A program made the translations under genes and the position numbers. Positions 1 through 8,100 of a stretch of 39,689 bases of DNA are shown here, piece by piece. The first letter of the stretch is position 1. Each line of letters begins with the position of its first letter. The stretch lies in assembly GCA_900299555.1 (NCBI GenBank), contig OODV01000096.1, positions 1-39,689 of the forward strand. The letters run 5' to 3'. The notes under the pieces were generated by a model. That model did no database searches, was not told where the DNA came from, and was given only the letters and a program-made list of their open reading frames with translations. The DNA is from an uncultured Endozoicomonas sp. (lineage in GTDB: Bacteria > Pseudomonadota > Gammaproteobacteria > Pseudomonadales > Endozoicomonadaceae).

Positions 1-169
1 TGATCTGCTCATGAGTACCAGGCAGATTGCCGTTATAGCGATACTCAAGTTGGAAACTCTTATTACAGTCCTTGCATCGATACCGCTGGTGACCCGTCTC
101 AGCTTTCCCGTTCTTAACAACATTGAACGTTTGTTGACAATGGATACAGGCAACTTGAACTACAGCCAT
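1..169 (-). CDS. IS1-family transposase InsA-like protein, N-terminal part
   Basis: This frame starts at the ATG at 169 and is cut by the window edge after 56 codons. It begins MAVVQVACIHCQQTF and contains two CxxC pairs (CIHC and CKDC) about 25 residues apart. That is the zinc-ribbon arrangement of the IS1 InsA N-terminus, which binds the IS ends and takes part in making the InsAB' transposase. The RYRCKDCNKSF segment is the most recognisable stretch. The InsB half with the catalytic domain is not in the window. It is too short to tell whether this copy is active. Confidence 0.75.
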   Translation of the reverse strand, partial: MAVVQVACIHCQQTFNVVKNGKAETGHQRYRCKDCNKSFQLEYRYNGNLPGTHEQI

Positions 170-222
170 AGATGACTCAAAAAGACAGGAGTGTATCAGA
201 TCAACAGCTCTGACACATCACC
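1..222 (-). mobile_element. IS1-family insertion sequence, one end only
   Basis: The element runs off the left edge of the window. Its visible terminus, read on the minus strand, begins GGTGATGTGTC at base 222, and a GGTGATG start is characteristic of IS1 ends. An InsA-like reading frame starts 53 bases inside. The element interrupts a serine recombinase gene, whose reading frame passes into IS sequence and stops there. The nine bases next to the terminus (223-231) would be one copy of the target duplication, since IS1 commonly makes about 9-bp duplications. The partner copy lies outside the window, so this cannot be confirmed here. Confidence 0.75.
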
Positions 223-608
223 TTACTTTTGAGAGTCTCCCGGTTATAGACTTTGTTATCGCTGGCAGTGACTACCGTTATTCCCGCGTTGATGATCTGG
301 GATAATAGCGCCTGACTCTGGATTGGTTCGGCGCGACTCAATCTGTAGAGGGCTTCAACGATAAGAACAGAGCCCGATGGGATAAGTTCATCCTCTACCG
401 CTTTCAGAAATGCACCAAGAGCCCCTTTTTTTATATTGGTTTGGTGATATGCTGATAGCCCCTCGTCTCGCATAGAAAGAGAATCATCAAGGGTTAGGCC
501 ATGCGTAGCGGCGTAATGTTGAGCGTACTCCAACTGACGCTGCAGGCTATGACCTTTCGACTGTTCAGGCGTACTGAACCGAATATAAGAATAAACGAGA
601 TTTTTCAT
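201..608 (-). pseudogene. Serine recombinase/resolvase, N-terminal fragment cut by IS1
   Basis: The first about 128 codons are a resolvase-type catalytic domain. It begins MKNLVYSYIRFSTPEQ, which carries the nucleophilic Ser in the family's Y-x-R-x-S context, followed by SLQRQ and later ALYRLSRAE, the usual Arg-rich catalytic segment. The native frame ends at base 223, where the IS1 terminus begins; the last residues and the stop codon come from the IS. The remaining recombinase, including the DNA-binding part, is therefore separated from this fragment. The start lies only about 45 bases from the remnant of livH. This placement suggests the recombinase belonged to an element that replaced the 5' part of the liv operon. 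Site-specific activity of the fragment is unlikely. Confidence 0.75.
223..231. repeat. Probable IS1 target-site duplication, one copy
   Basis: The nine bases TTACTTTTG lie immediately outside the IS1 terminus, inside the recombinase gene. IS1 usually duplicates about 9 bp at insertion. The matching copy would lie left of the window, so this is a prediction from position only. Confidence 0.4.
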
Positions 609-654
609 GGATTGGATTATGTTTTTCTATTTGTACCATGTATATAAGTGGAAC

Positions 655-684
655 TTCGGCAAGCCGGAGGTAGAAAAGGTATGA
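655..684 (+). pseudogene. livH: livH remnant: last nine codons and stop
   Basis: Read in the frame ending at the TGA at 682-684, these bases encode FGKPEVEKV. The end of E. coli LivH, the permease subunit normally encoded just upstream of livM, is LGRPEVEKV. The stop overlaps the livM start as ATGA, which is the expected coupling. Upstream of base 655 the frame reads YLYHVYKWN and no longer resembles LivH; the divergent recombinase starts at 608. The rest of livH, and any binding-protein gene before it, has been replaced in this window. A chance match of eight residues in exactly the right place seems unlikely. Confidence 0.7.
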
Positions 685-2018
685 ATAATAAGTCATCTAC
701 CACACTGCGCTGGTTTCCAGCCGTTATGGCAACAGGAGTATTGCTGTTGTTAGCGGTGTTAATGCTGGGTGTTCAGTTATCCACTGAGAATACGGAACTG
801 GTCGTTCACTTTGCGGCCAGCGAACGCTGGAACCTGATCTTATCTGGGGCTGTTCTGGTTTTTCTGGTTCAGTTATTTCGAAACTCGATTGCTGCTTTCT
901 GGCAGGGTGCAAAAAAACACAACCCATTACCTCATCTTCCGCTGCCATCACTGGATAAGAATAAGCCTCTGAAGCGGCTGCTGATCAGTTTTGCTGTCGC
1001 AGGACTGATGATCTGGCCTTTTTTTGTTTCCCGTGGTGCGGTTGACCTGGCAACGCTGGCACTTATTTATGTCATGCTCGGACTGGGTTTGAATGTGGTT
1101 GTCGGTCTCGCCGGTTTATTGGACCTGGGTTACGTAGGCTTTTATGCCGTTGGAGCCTATAGCTATGCGCTGTTGAACCAGTATTTTGGTCTCGATTTTT
1201 GGAGTTGTCTTCTTATTGGCGGCATCATGGCTGCTTTTTTTGGCTTTATTCTTGGTTTCCCTGTGTTAAGACTTCGGGGGGATTACCTGGCTATTGTTAC
1301 CCTGGGGTTTGGGGAAATTATTCGCATTCTGTTGAATAACTGGACTGCAATCACTGGTGGGCCCAATGGTATCAGCCAGATTCCAAAGCCAACGCTGTTT
1401 GGTCTGGAATTTACTCGTCGGGCAAAGGAAGAGGGTAATATACCGTTCCATGAATTCTTCGGCATTGATTACAGCAGCGGGTATAAAGTCATTTTCCTTT
1501 ATATTCTGGCGTTGCTGTTGGTGCTGGTAACGCTCTATATCATTAACCGGCTACTCAGAATGCCGATTGGACGCGCCTGGGAAGCTCTTCGGGAAGATGA
1601 TATTGCCTGCCGATCACTTGGTTTGAACCCGACCGCCATCAAGTTATCTGCGTTTACCATTGGTGCTGCTTTTGCGGGCTTTGCCGGTACATTTTTTGCG
1701 GCCCGCCAGGGATTCATAAGTCCTGAATCGTTTACCTTCATTGAGTCAGCCATCATTCTGGCAATAGTTGTGCTCGGAGGAATGGGGTCTCAGATGGGGG
1801 TTATTCTTGCTGCCATTATTATGACTGTACTGCCTGAGTTTGCCCGGGAGTTTCAGGAGTATCGAATGCTCATGTTTGGTCTGATGATGGTGTTAATGAT
1901 GATATGGCGACCTGAAGGTCTTATGCCGATGAAGCGTCCTCATTTGACACTCAGGGATCGTCAGGCTGATCAAGATGATGTCACCATGAAAACTCAGCCA
2001 GCGGCTGAAAGCGTTTAA
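681..2018 (+). CDS. livM: Branched-chain amino acid ABC transporter permease LivM
   Basis: LivM is one of the two membrane subunits of the high-affinity leucine/isoleucine/valine importer. The protein has 445 residues, close to E. coli LivM (425). It has an extra N-terminal segment with two hydrophobic helices, then the core permease with many membrane segments. Recognisable pieces are [21 protein letters not shown], split here as [13 protein letters not shown] and LAGLLDLG, and the [14 protein letters not shown] loop that contacts the ATPases. I chose the ATG at 681 because a GGAGG at 666-670 precedes it and it overlaps the livH stop. A GTG at 648 in the same frame is less likely. livG follows after 20 bases. 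Its LivH partner is truncated here, so the gene may be orphaned or may depend on another LivH. Confidence 0.92.
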   Translation: MNNKSSTTLRWFPAVMATGVLLLLAVLMLGVQLSTENTELVVHFAASERWNLILSGAVLVFLVQLFRNSIAAFWQGAKKHNPLPHLPLPSLDKNKPLKRLLISFAVAGLMIWPFFVSRGAVDLATLALIYVMLGLGLNVVVGLAGLLDLGYVGFYAVGAYSYALLNQYFGLDFWSCLLIGGIMAAFFGFILGFPVLRLRGDYLAIVTLGFGEIIRILLNNWTAITGGPNGISQIPKPTLFGLEFTRRAKEEGNIPFHEFFGIDYSSGYKVIFLYILALLLVLVTLYIINRLLRMPIGRAWEALREDDIACRSLGLNPTAIKLSAFTIGAAFAGFAGTFFAARQGFISPESFTFIESAIILAIVVLGGMGSQMGVILAAIIMTVLPEFAREFQEYRMLMFGLMMVLMMIWRPEGLMPMKRPHLTLRDRQADQDDVTMKTQPAAESV

Positions 2019-2038
2019 TCTGGATCAGGAGTTACAAG

Positions 2039-2806
2039 ATGAATCAGTGTTTGCTGGAAGCATCGGATCTCAGTATGCGCTTTGGTGGTCTACTGGCTGT
2101 TGATCAGATGGCACTTAAAGTGCACGAAGGAGAAATTGTTTCCATGATTGGCCCCAATGGTGCCGGGAAAACGACAGTCTTTAACTGTTTGACCGGGTTC
2201 TATCAGCCAACGGGTGGACAGATTACTTTTAAGGATCAGGCAGTAGAAAAACTGCCGGGTTTTAAAATTGCCCGTCTAGGGGTGGTCCGAACCTTTCAGA
2301 ATGTCCGTCTGTTCAAGGCAATGACGGTTCTGGAAAATCTGCTGGTGGCTCAACACCGGCATTTGAACACAGGGTTACTGGCGGGATTGCTTAAAACACC
2401 GGCATTTCGGAAAAGCGAAGCTAAGGCGATGGATCTGGCGTCTTACTGGCTGGATAAGGTTGGCTTGACTGAGTTCGCCAATCGCGAAGCGGGTAACCTG
2501 GCCTACGGCCAGCAGCGTCGTTTGGAAATCGCCCGGTGTATGGTAACAGACCCACAGCTACTGATGTTGGATGAGCCAGCAGCAGGCCTGAACCCTAATG
2601 AAACCCGTGAACTGGATGATTTGATTTCAGACCTGAGAAAAAATCATGGTGTTTCAGTACTGCTGATTGAACATGACATGAAACTGGTTATGGAAATCTC
2701 GGATAGAATCTATGTTATTAATCAGGGAAGGCCACTGGCTTCTGGTACTCCGGAAGAAGTGCGTAATCACCCTGAAGTAATCAAGGCTTATTTGGGGGAG
2801 TCCTGA
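2039..2806 (+). CDS. livG: Branched-chain amino acid ABC transporter ATP-binding protein LivG
   Basis: LivG is one of the two cytoplasmic ATPases that power the Liv importer. The 255-residue protein has a Walker A motif GPNGAGKTT near residue 40, the Q-loop within TFQNVRLF, the family signature as YGQQRRLEIAR near residue 160, and Walker B LLMLDEPAAGLNP followed by the switch His in LLIEHDMK. The signature departs from LSGGQ in the way usual for LivG. A GGAG box lies 7-8 bases before the ATG. It follows livM closely, as in the standard operon, but is separated from livF by an inserted acetyltransferase gene. Confidence 0.95.
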   Translation: MNQCLLEASDLSMRFGGLLAVDQMALKVHEGEIVSMIGPNGAGKTTVFNCLTGFYQPTGGQITFKDQAVEKLPGFKIARLGVVRTFQNVRLFKAMTVLENLLVAQHRHLNTGLLAGLLKTPAFRKSEAKAMDLASYWLDKVGLTEFANREAGNLAYGQQRRLEIARCMVTDPQLLMLDEPAAGLNPNETRELDDLISDLRKNHGVSVLLIEHDMKLVMEISDRIYVINQGRPLASGTPEEVRNHPEVIKAYLGES

Positions 2807-2834
2807 ATAAGCCGCCAATCCGGGTCTGTTTTTT

Positions 2835-3350
2835 ATGAAGTACAGGGTTCCACTGGAGTTAGAAACCGAAAGGTTATTTCTTCGTCAATTTCAGGAAGAA
2901 GACTGGCTTGGTCTTCATAAATATTATTCTGATGCTGAGGCGACTCGTTATACCGTTGGAAAAGCCTTTACCGAGGGGGAAACGTGGCGAATCATGTGCA
3001 GTATGATTGGCCATTGGCAGGTTAGAGGTTATGGTCCTTATGCCGTGCTGAAGAAAAGCACAGGTCAGCTTCTGGGTCCTGTTGGTTTCTGGTATCCCAA
3101 TGACTGGCCTGCTCCGGAAGTAAAGTGGGCCTTGGCTTCTGAATATTGGGGGCAGGGCTTTGCTTCTGAAGCAGCCAGAAAGGTTCAATCTATTGGGCGA
3201 GCGTATCTGCCAGAGATATCTCTGATCAGCTTTATTCACTCTGATAACTAGCCTTCTCTCAAATTAGCAGAACGGTTAGGGGCAGTGTTGGAAAAAGAGG
3301 TGCTATTTCGTGGTGGTATCTGGAAAATTTACCGACACCCAAAAGAATAA
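2835..3350 (+). pseudogene. GNAT acetyltransferase (RimJ/RimL-like) with in-frame amber codon
   Basis: The open frame encodes 138 residues and stops at TAG (3249-3251). The same frame then continues for 32 more codons to TAA at 3348-3350. The first part is a GNAT domain starting at ETERLFLRQFQEED, with the acetyl-CoA loop YWGQGFASEA. The part after the stop reads PSLKLAERLGAVLE and then WKIYRHPKE, which is the expected C-terminal end of this fold (the usual N-x-x-S-x-x-x-A-E-x-L-G segment). A single base change, for instance CAG to TAG, would explain it. The family acetylates small molecules or protein N-termini; the substrate here is unknown. It lies between livG and livF, where no gene is normally found. 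Readthrough or suppression would give a 171-residue protein. Confidence 0.7.
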
Positions 3351-3366
3351 ACAGGAATGCAGTAAT

Positions 3367-4086
3367 ATGAATAATGATAAGCCACTGCTAAGTCTTGAGA
3401 ATGTTTCTACTTATTATGGGCAGGTTCAGGCACTGGATTCAATAAGTGTAGAGATTCAGCGGGGTGAGATTGTTACGTTGATTGGCGCCAATGGCGCAGG
3501 AAAAACTTCATTGTTGATGACGTTATGCGGCGACCCAAGAGCGAGCAGTGGTCAGATTATTTATGATGGCCAGGATATCACCCATGAAGATACTGCGAAT
3601 ATCATGCGCTCCGGTATCGCTCTGGTACCTGAAGGTCGGCGTGTTTTCTCCCGGCTGACAGTCGAAGAGAACTTGAGTATGGGGGGCTTTTTCACTGATG
3701 AACAGGATTATCAGCAGATTTATAACCACGTTCTTGAGCTTTTTCAAAGGCTTGAGGAACGTTTGCATCAGCGAGCAGGAACTATGTCTGGTGGTGAGCA
3801 GCAGATGCTGGCCATAGCACGAGCTTTGATGAGTAAACCCAGGCTACTACTGCTGGATGAACCCTCATTGGGGTTAGCTCCTATCGTCATTCAACAGATT
3901 TTTGACATTATTGCCAAGCTGAGAGATGAAGGGATGACAATCTTTCTAGTGGAGCAAAATGCCAATCAGGCGCTGAAACTTGCTGATCGAGGCTATGTAC
4001 TTGAAAATGGAAAGATTGTTCTCCATGACACCGGACAGGCTTTGTTAGTGAATGAATCTGTTCAAGAAGCTTATCTGGGAGGGTGA
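3367..4086 (+). CDS. livF: Branched-chain amino acid ABC transporter ATP-binding protein LivF
   Basis: LivF is the second ATPase subunit of the Liv importer. From the ATG at 3367 the protein is 239 residues (E. coli LivF 237). It shows Walker A GANGAGKTS, the signature MSGGEQQMLAIARAL, Walker B LLLLDEPSLGLAP and the H-loop position occupied by Gln in FLVEQNANQ, as is usual in LivF. An upstream GTG at 3310 would extend the frame into the acetyltransferase tail and has no support; an AGGA box lies about 11 bases before 3367. It ends the operon. Confidence 0.95.
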   Translation: MNNDKPLLSLENVSTYYGQVQALDSISVEIQRGEIVTLIGANGAGKTSLLMTLCGDPRASSGQIIYDGQDITHEDTANIMRSGIALVPEGRRVFSRLTVEENLSMGGFFTDEQDYQQIYNHVLELFQRLEERLHQRAGTMSGGEQQMLAIARALMSKPRLLLLDEPSLGLAPIVIQQIFDIIAKLRDEGMTIFLVEQNANQALKLADRGYVLENGKIVLHDTGQALLVNESVQEAYLGG

Positions 4087-4100
4087 ATACTGTATTTTTC

Positions 4101-4126
4101 TTTGATTACCATGGCGGGTAATCAAA
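4101..4126 (+). terminator. Hairpin just downstream of livF, possible terminator
   Basis: A perfect 10-bp stem (TTTGATTACC with GGTAATCAAA) encloses a 6-base loop starting 14 bases after the livF stop. There is no run of T after it, so it is a weak candidate for factor-independent termination and may instead protect the transcript end. Confidence 0.4.
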
Positions 4127-4382
4127 TCATGCCTTACGCGGCTTTCATAGAACATTTTCTGGCCGCGTATTTATCACAAATTAGCTGGGTGAATCTTTAG
4201 TCTTATTTGTATTTCGAAATTAAAATACAGATTTAAATCTTTAATAGTAATTAAAAGTACCGTTGATTTTAATTTATTCATTTAAAATCAATGATTAAAT
4301 GGCATAGCTGCTCTGATAAATAAGAGGTGCTCCCAGTACTATACTTTTTCTATAGCTGAAGTAGCAGTACAGGAAATGCAGT
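4127..4382. other. AT-rich intergenic stretch with an internal hairpin
   Basis: No supported gene lies here. The base composition is clearly more AT-rich than the surrounding genes. A 10-bp perfect inverted repeat (TTGATTTTAA at 4263-4272 with TTAAAATCAA at 4282-4291) forms an AT hairpin. The end of the stretch could hold the promoter of the small open frame at 4383, but no convincing -35/-10 pair was found. Confidence 0.4.
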
Positions 4383-4490
4383 ATGAAGCCTGAATACGAT
4401 AAGCTGACCACAATGGAAGTGTTGATGTTAGCCAGCTCGCTGAGTGTTTTAGCAGGGGCGCTGGTTACTCTTGGAATTCTGGTTCAGTAG
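4383..4490 (+). CDS. Possible small single-helix membrane protein, 35 residues
   Basis: An ATG preceded by AGGA about 9 bases upstream opens a frame of 35 codons. It has a polar start (MKPEYDKLTTME) and one hydrophobic helix from about residue 13 to 35, rich in Leu, Val and Ala. That layout is typical of small bacterial membrane proteins. Its stop overlaps by seven bases the end of the convergent DUF2165 gene. I do not recognise the sequence. Evidence is the ribosome site and the coherent amphipathic layout only, so it may be chance. Confidence 0.4.
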   Translation: MKPEYDKLTTMEVLMLASSLSVLAGALVTLGILVQ

Positions 4491-4966
4491 TGATCCGGCA
4501 AGTTAATAAACACTAGTGTTAGACCAACGGCAACCAGAACTCGGCTGGCACTGGCCAGTGCTCCCCATGGAGTTTGCCAAGCTAAAAACCACTCACCACC
4601 AATAACAAAGAACCCTCCAAACCAAATTCCGAAGGCCAATACCAGCCCCACACTGGATATTTGCCTGGCGGATATAACACTTTCTCTATCGGTGTGGCGA
4701 ATAAATTGTAGAAAGCCTTTCCAGCAAAGTGCAGATGAAAGTAACTGTAGAATGATAATAAAAAGATAGGCGGTGTGGTGGAGCAGTGGAGTCTGGATGG
4801 ATCGCCAACGATGGGGGGAATCCTTAGGCAATGCATCCATCGTCATTACATGTTGGATATAGCTGAGGTTGGTTGAGTAATCCGTAACGTTGTTAAAAAA
4901 AACCATGGTAATGTAGCTGGCTACCAGAGCCACCATGATCATCTTACACATCTTAAGTATGCCCAC
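4484..4966 (-). CDS. DUF2165 family integral membrane protein
   Basis: The 160-residue protein has four hydrophobic segments (about residues 8-26, 66-86, 104-124 and 137-156). It shows the DUF2165 hallmarks NNVTDYSTNLSYIQHVM, WRSI and HHTAYLFIIILQ, and the GGEWFLAWQ motif before the last helix. The family is a small inner-membrane protein group of unknown function. The start is GTG at 4966, supported by GAGGT seven bases upstream; ATG codons at 4951 and 4942 would remove part of the first helix. It is divergent from the hybrid kinase gene, sharing a 168-base intergenic region, so shared control is possible but not shown. Confidence 0.8.
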   Translation of the reverse strand: MGILKMCKMIMVALVASYITMVFFNNVTDYSTNLSYIQHVMTMDALPKDSPHRWRSIQTPLLHHTAYLFIIILQLLSSALCWKGFLQFIRHTDRESVISARQISSVGLVLAFGIWFGGFFVIGGEWFLAWQTPWGALASASRVLVAVGLTLVFINLPDHY

Positions 4967-5134
4967 TTGCTACCTCATCTTGATTGTATAGCTTGTTGCG
5001 AACTGCCATCCCCAACACTGGATTTATCTTTGGTTCTAATAAATTGAACCCTAATTTTTTTGTGCATATCAACGATGAATAAGAGATGGCAAAACTCCAA
5101 TTTCCATCCTTTGGTAAAGCACAGAGGTTAGACC

Positions 5135-8100
5135 ATGAGTCCAGAATCACCCAGTGAGAACAGTCGGCGAAAGACGGGTGGCCTGGCGCTCACGCTTTTT
5201 CTCTGGTTTATCGTTTTATCCATAGGTCCTGTTGTTATTGTTGGGCTGAATGAATACCAGACGGGTAAAGAGGGGATTATTAAAGATCGCTATGATCAGC
5301 TTTCATCTGTCAACTTCCAGTTGACTCAACGGGTTAATGAATATTTTGATACGGTATTAACCAATCTATTCATTATGGCTACGCCCTCTGAAGCTTTCAT
5401 TTCTGAGCTTGTGAACTCAGAAGGGTTCAAGAAAAAGCCAATCACAGAATTTATCAATTCAAGGGAATATGGAGAAATATACGAAAACTACTCCATGGAA
5501 TATGTAGATTTTCTGCGATTTTATGATTATTCCGATGTGATTATGGGGGATGCGGAAGGGAACATTCTATACACCGTTAATGAATACAGTGATTTAGGGA
5601 AAAACCTGTTTTCTTCAGAGCTGTCTAACACTCTTTTTTCTAAGGCGGTCAAAGCCAGCCTTTATGCTCAGAAGCCAAAGTATGCCGATCTTGCTGCTTA
5701 TCCACCAGTAGGCAATGAGAAAGTTGTTTTTTTGATATTACCGCTTGTTGACTCATTTCAGAAAACCGTTGGTTTTATTGCGGTTCAGATACACCCTAAG
5801 AATATTCAAGTGATGTTTGACAGTGGCGAGTCAAATGTACCGGGGCTCTCCTCATTTCTGGTTGGTAAGGATAGTAAAATCCGCTTTGGTACCCAGCTTG
5901 AAAATCAACAACAGCTGACATTTGAGAATGATAACCCGCTTATTAATTTATGGTTAAGCCATCTTGAGGACGACGGAAGTTACAAGGAAGATGACGCCCA
6001 CTTCGGAGAATTCTCTTCAGATAATGGTCATGCTCATGAGCCTGCTGGAGAGCATGATCATGACCTGGATTCAATGTCAGAGGATCTTGACTCCCTAACC
6101 CTGGATGATCAGGACGTATTGAACCGGGCTGCTAAAGCGAGTTTAAGTCATATTCGAAGTTACATTCATGGTGAAGAAGTTCTGGGGATTTATCTTCCAG
6201 TAAATATCGCTGGAACTCCTATGGTCATGCTTTCAGAGGTAACGCATCGGCATGCTTTTGCATCCGTCCAGGATTTTCGAAAACGCCTTTTTGTACTTAT
6301 CGCCATCACTTTTGCTCTGGTCGTCGTGATTGCTCTGTTTGTTACTCGACAACTGGTGAAACCCATACGTCTGATTACCAGATGGGTCAATCGGGTCGCA
6401 GCGGGTGACTATGCCGAAGGAACTGTTCTGAGCGGAAATAATGAGATCAGTGAACTCAGTCGCAGTTTTGCCCAGATGACCGATAGGTTGCGTACCGTCA
6501 GTACCGAAAATACGCGAAAAAACTGGCTTCAGGAAGGTATGGCGGGATTGAATAACAGTGTACGTGGTGAGCAGACCATGGCTGAGCTGTGCCATCACAT
6601 CGTGACTTATATTGCCCGCTATCTGGATATGCATTCCGGTGCGATGTTTGTGAAAGATGATAAAAATCAGCTGCATCTGATGGGAACCTATGCCTGGCGT
6701 AAGCGCAATCAGCATGCAAATTGTTTTGAAATTGGTGAAGGGTTGATTGGTCAGGCAGCACTGGAAAGAGAGCCAATAGAGATAACCAATGTACCTGAGG
6801 GTTATATTGACATTGAGTCCGGACTGGGCTCAGCCAGACCAGCCCATCTGATGATTATTCCCCTTTGCTATGAAAATGAGCTCAAAGGAGTATTTGAGTT
6901 TGCACGCCTGGGGCCAATGACGGATGAGCAAAGCCTGTTCCTTGAGCATTCTGTTGAAAGTATTGCCATTGCGATTAACTCTGCGCAGTATCGAACCCGA
7001 GTAAACCAGCTTCTTGATACCACGACCCAGCAATCAGAGGCATTAAAGGAGCAAAAAGAAGAATTACGTTCTGTGAATGAAGAGCTGGAAAAGCGAGCCG
7101 GTATTCTCGAAGAGTCTGAGGAAGAGCTTAAAGCCCAAAGTGATGAGCTTCAGAAATCCAATGCAGAGCTGGAAGAGCTCAGCGAGCAGCTGATGCTCCA
7201 GAAAGAAGAGATAGAGAGAAAGAATAAAGATATTGAGTTATCCAGTAAAAATGTAACAGAAAAGGCAGAGGAGCTTGCCAGAGCCAGTAAATATAAGTCC
7301 GAGTTTCTGGCCAACATGTCCCATGAGTTGCGCACGCCTTTGAATTCTCTCTTGCTTCTTTCACAGATGCTCGCAGAGAACGACAAAGGTAACCTGACAG
7401 AAGATCAGGTGGAATCTGCCCAGGTTATCTACAACGGTGGTAAAGAGTTACTGGAGCTGATCAATGACATTCTTGATCTGTCCAAGGTTGAAGCAGGCAA
7501 GATGTCCTTAAACCTTGATGACACACCTTTGAAAGAGATTAAAGGCAGTATCGAAACCATGTTTAACCCTCTGGCGGAAAGCCGGGGGCTTCAATTCCTG
7601 GTTAACATAGAAAGCGGCACGAGCAAGTCGGTTTTCACCGATAGCCAGCGCTTTATGCAGATTATTAAGAACCTCCTGTCTAATGCATTCAAGTTTACTG
7701 AGGAGGGGTTTGTTCAAGTAAAAATATTTAATCAAGCTCGTTCTGGCCGCTTTTCGGAAGATACCTGGGTCGGTTTTTCCGTAAAAGACAGTGGTATTGG
7801 GATTCCCAAAGAGAAGCAGGCATCCATTTTTGAATCATTCCAGCAGGCAGATGGGTCGACTAGTCGAAAGTATGGAGGAACGGGCCTTGGTCTGGCGATA
7901 TCCAGAGAGATGGCCGAGCTACTGGGTGGTTTTATTGAACTGGAAAGTAAAGAAGGTGAAGGAACAACATTCACTCTGTTTTTGCCAAGTAATCCAGTTT
8001 GCTCTCTGGGGCTGGAGAATGTTCTGGCGGATAACTATGTGTCAGATGTGTTCGATGATGCCTTGGGTGGCGCTGGACCTGAAATTACCGTTCAGAAGCC

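Noticed and set aside
4101-4126. Hairpin after livF as a definite terminator
   Set aside because: No T-run follows, so only a low-confidence entry is kept.
6233-6715. Minus-strand frame of 160 codons inside the hybrid kinase gene
   Set aside because: It is a shadow of the kinase coding sequence with no domain features.
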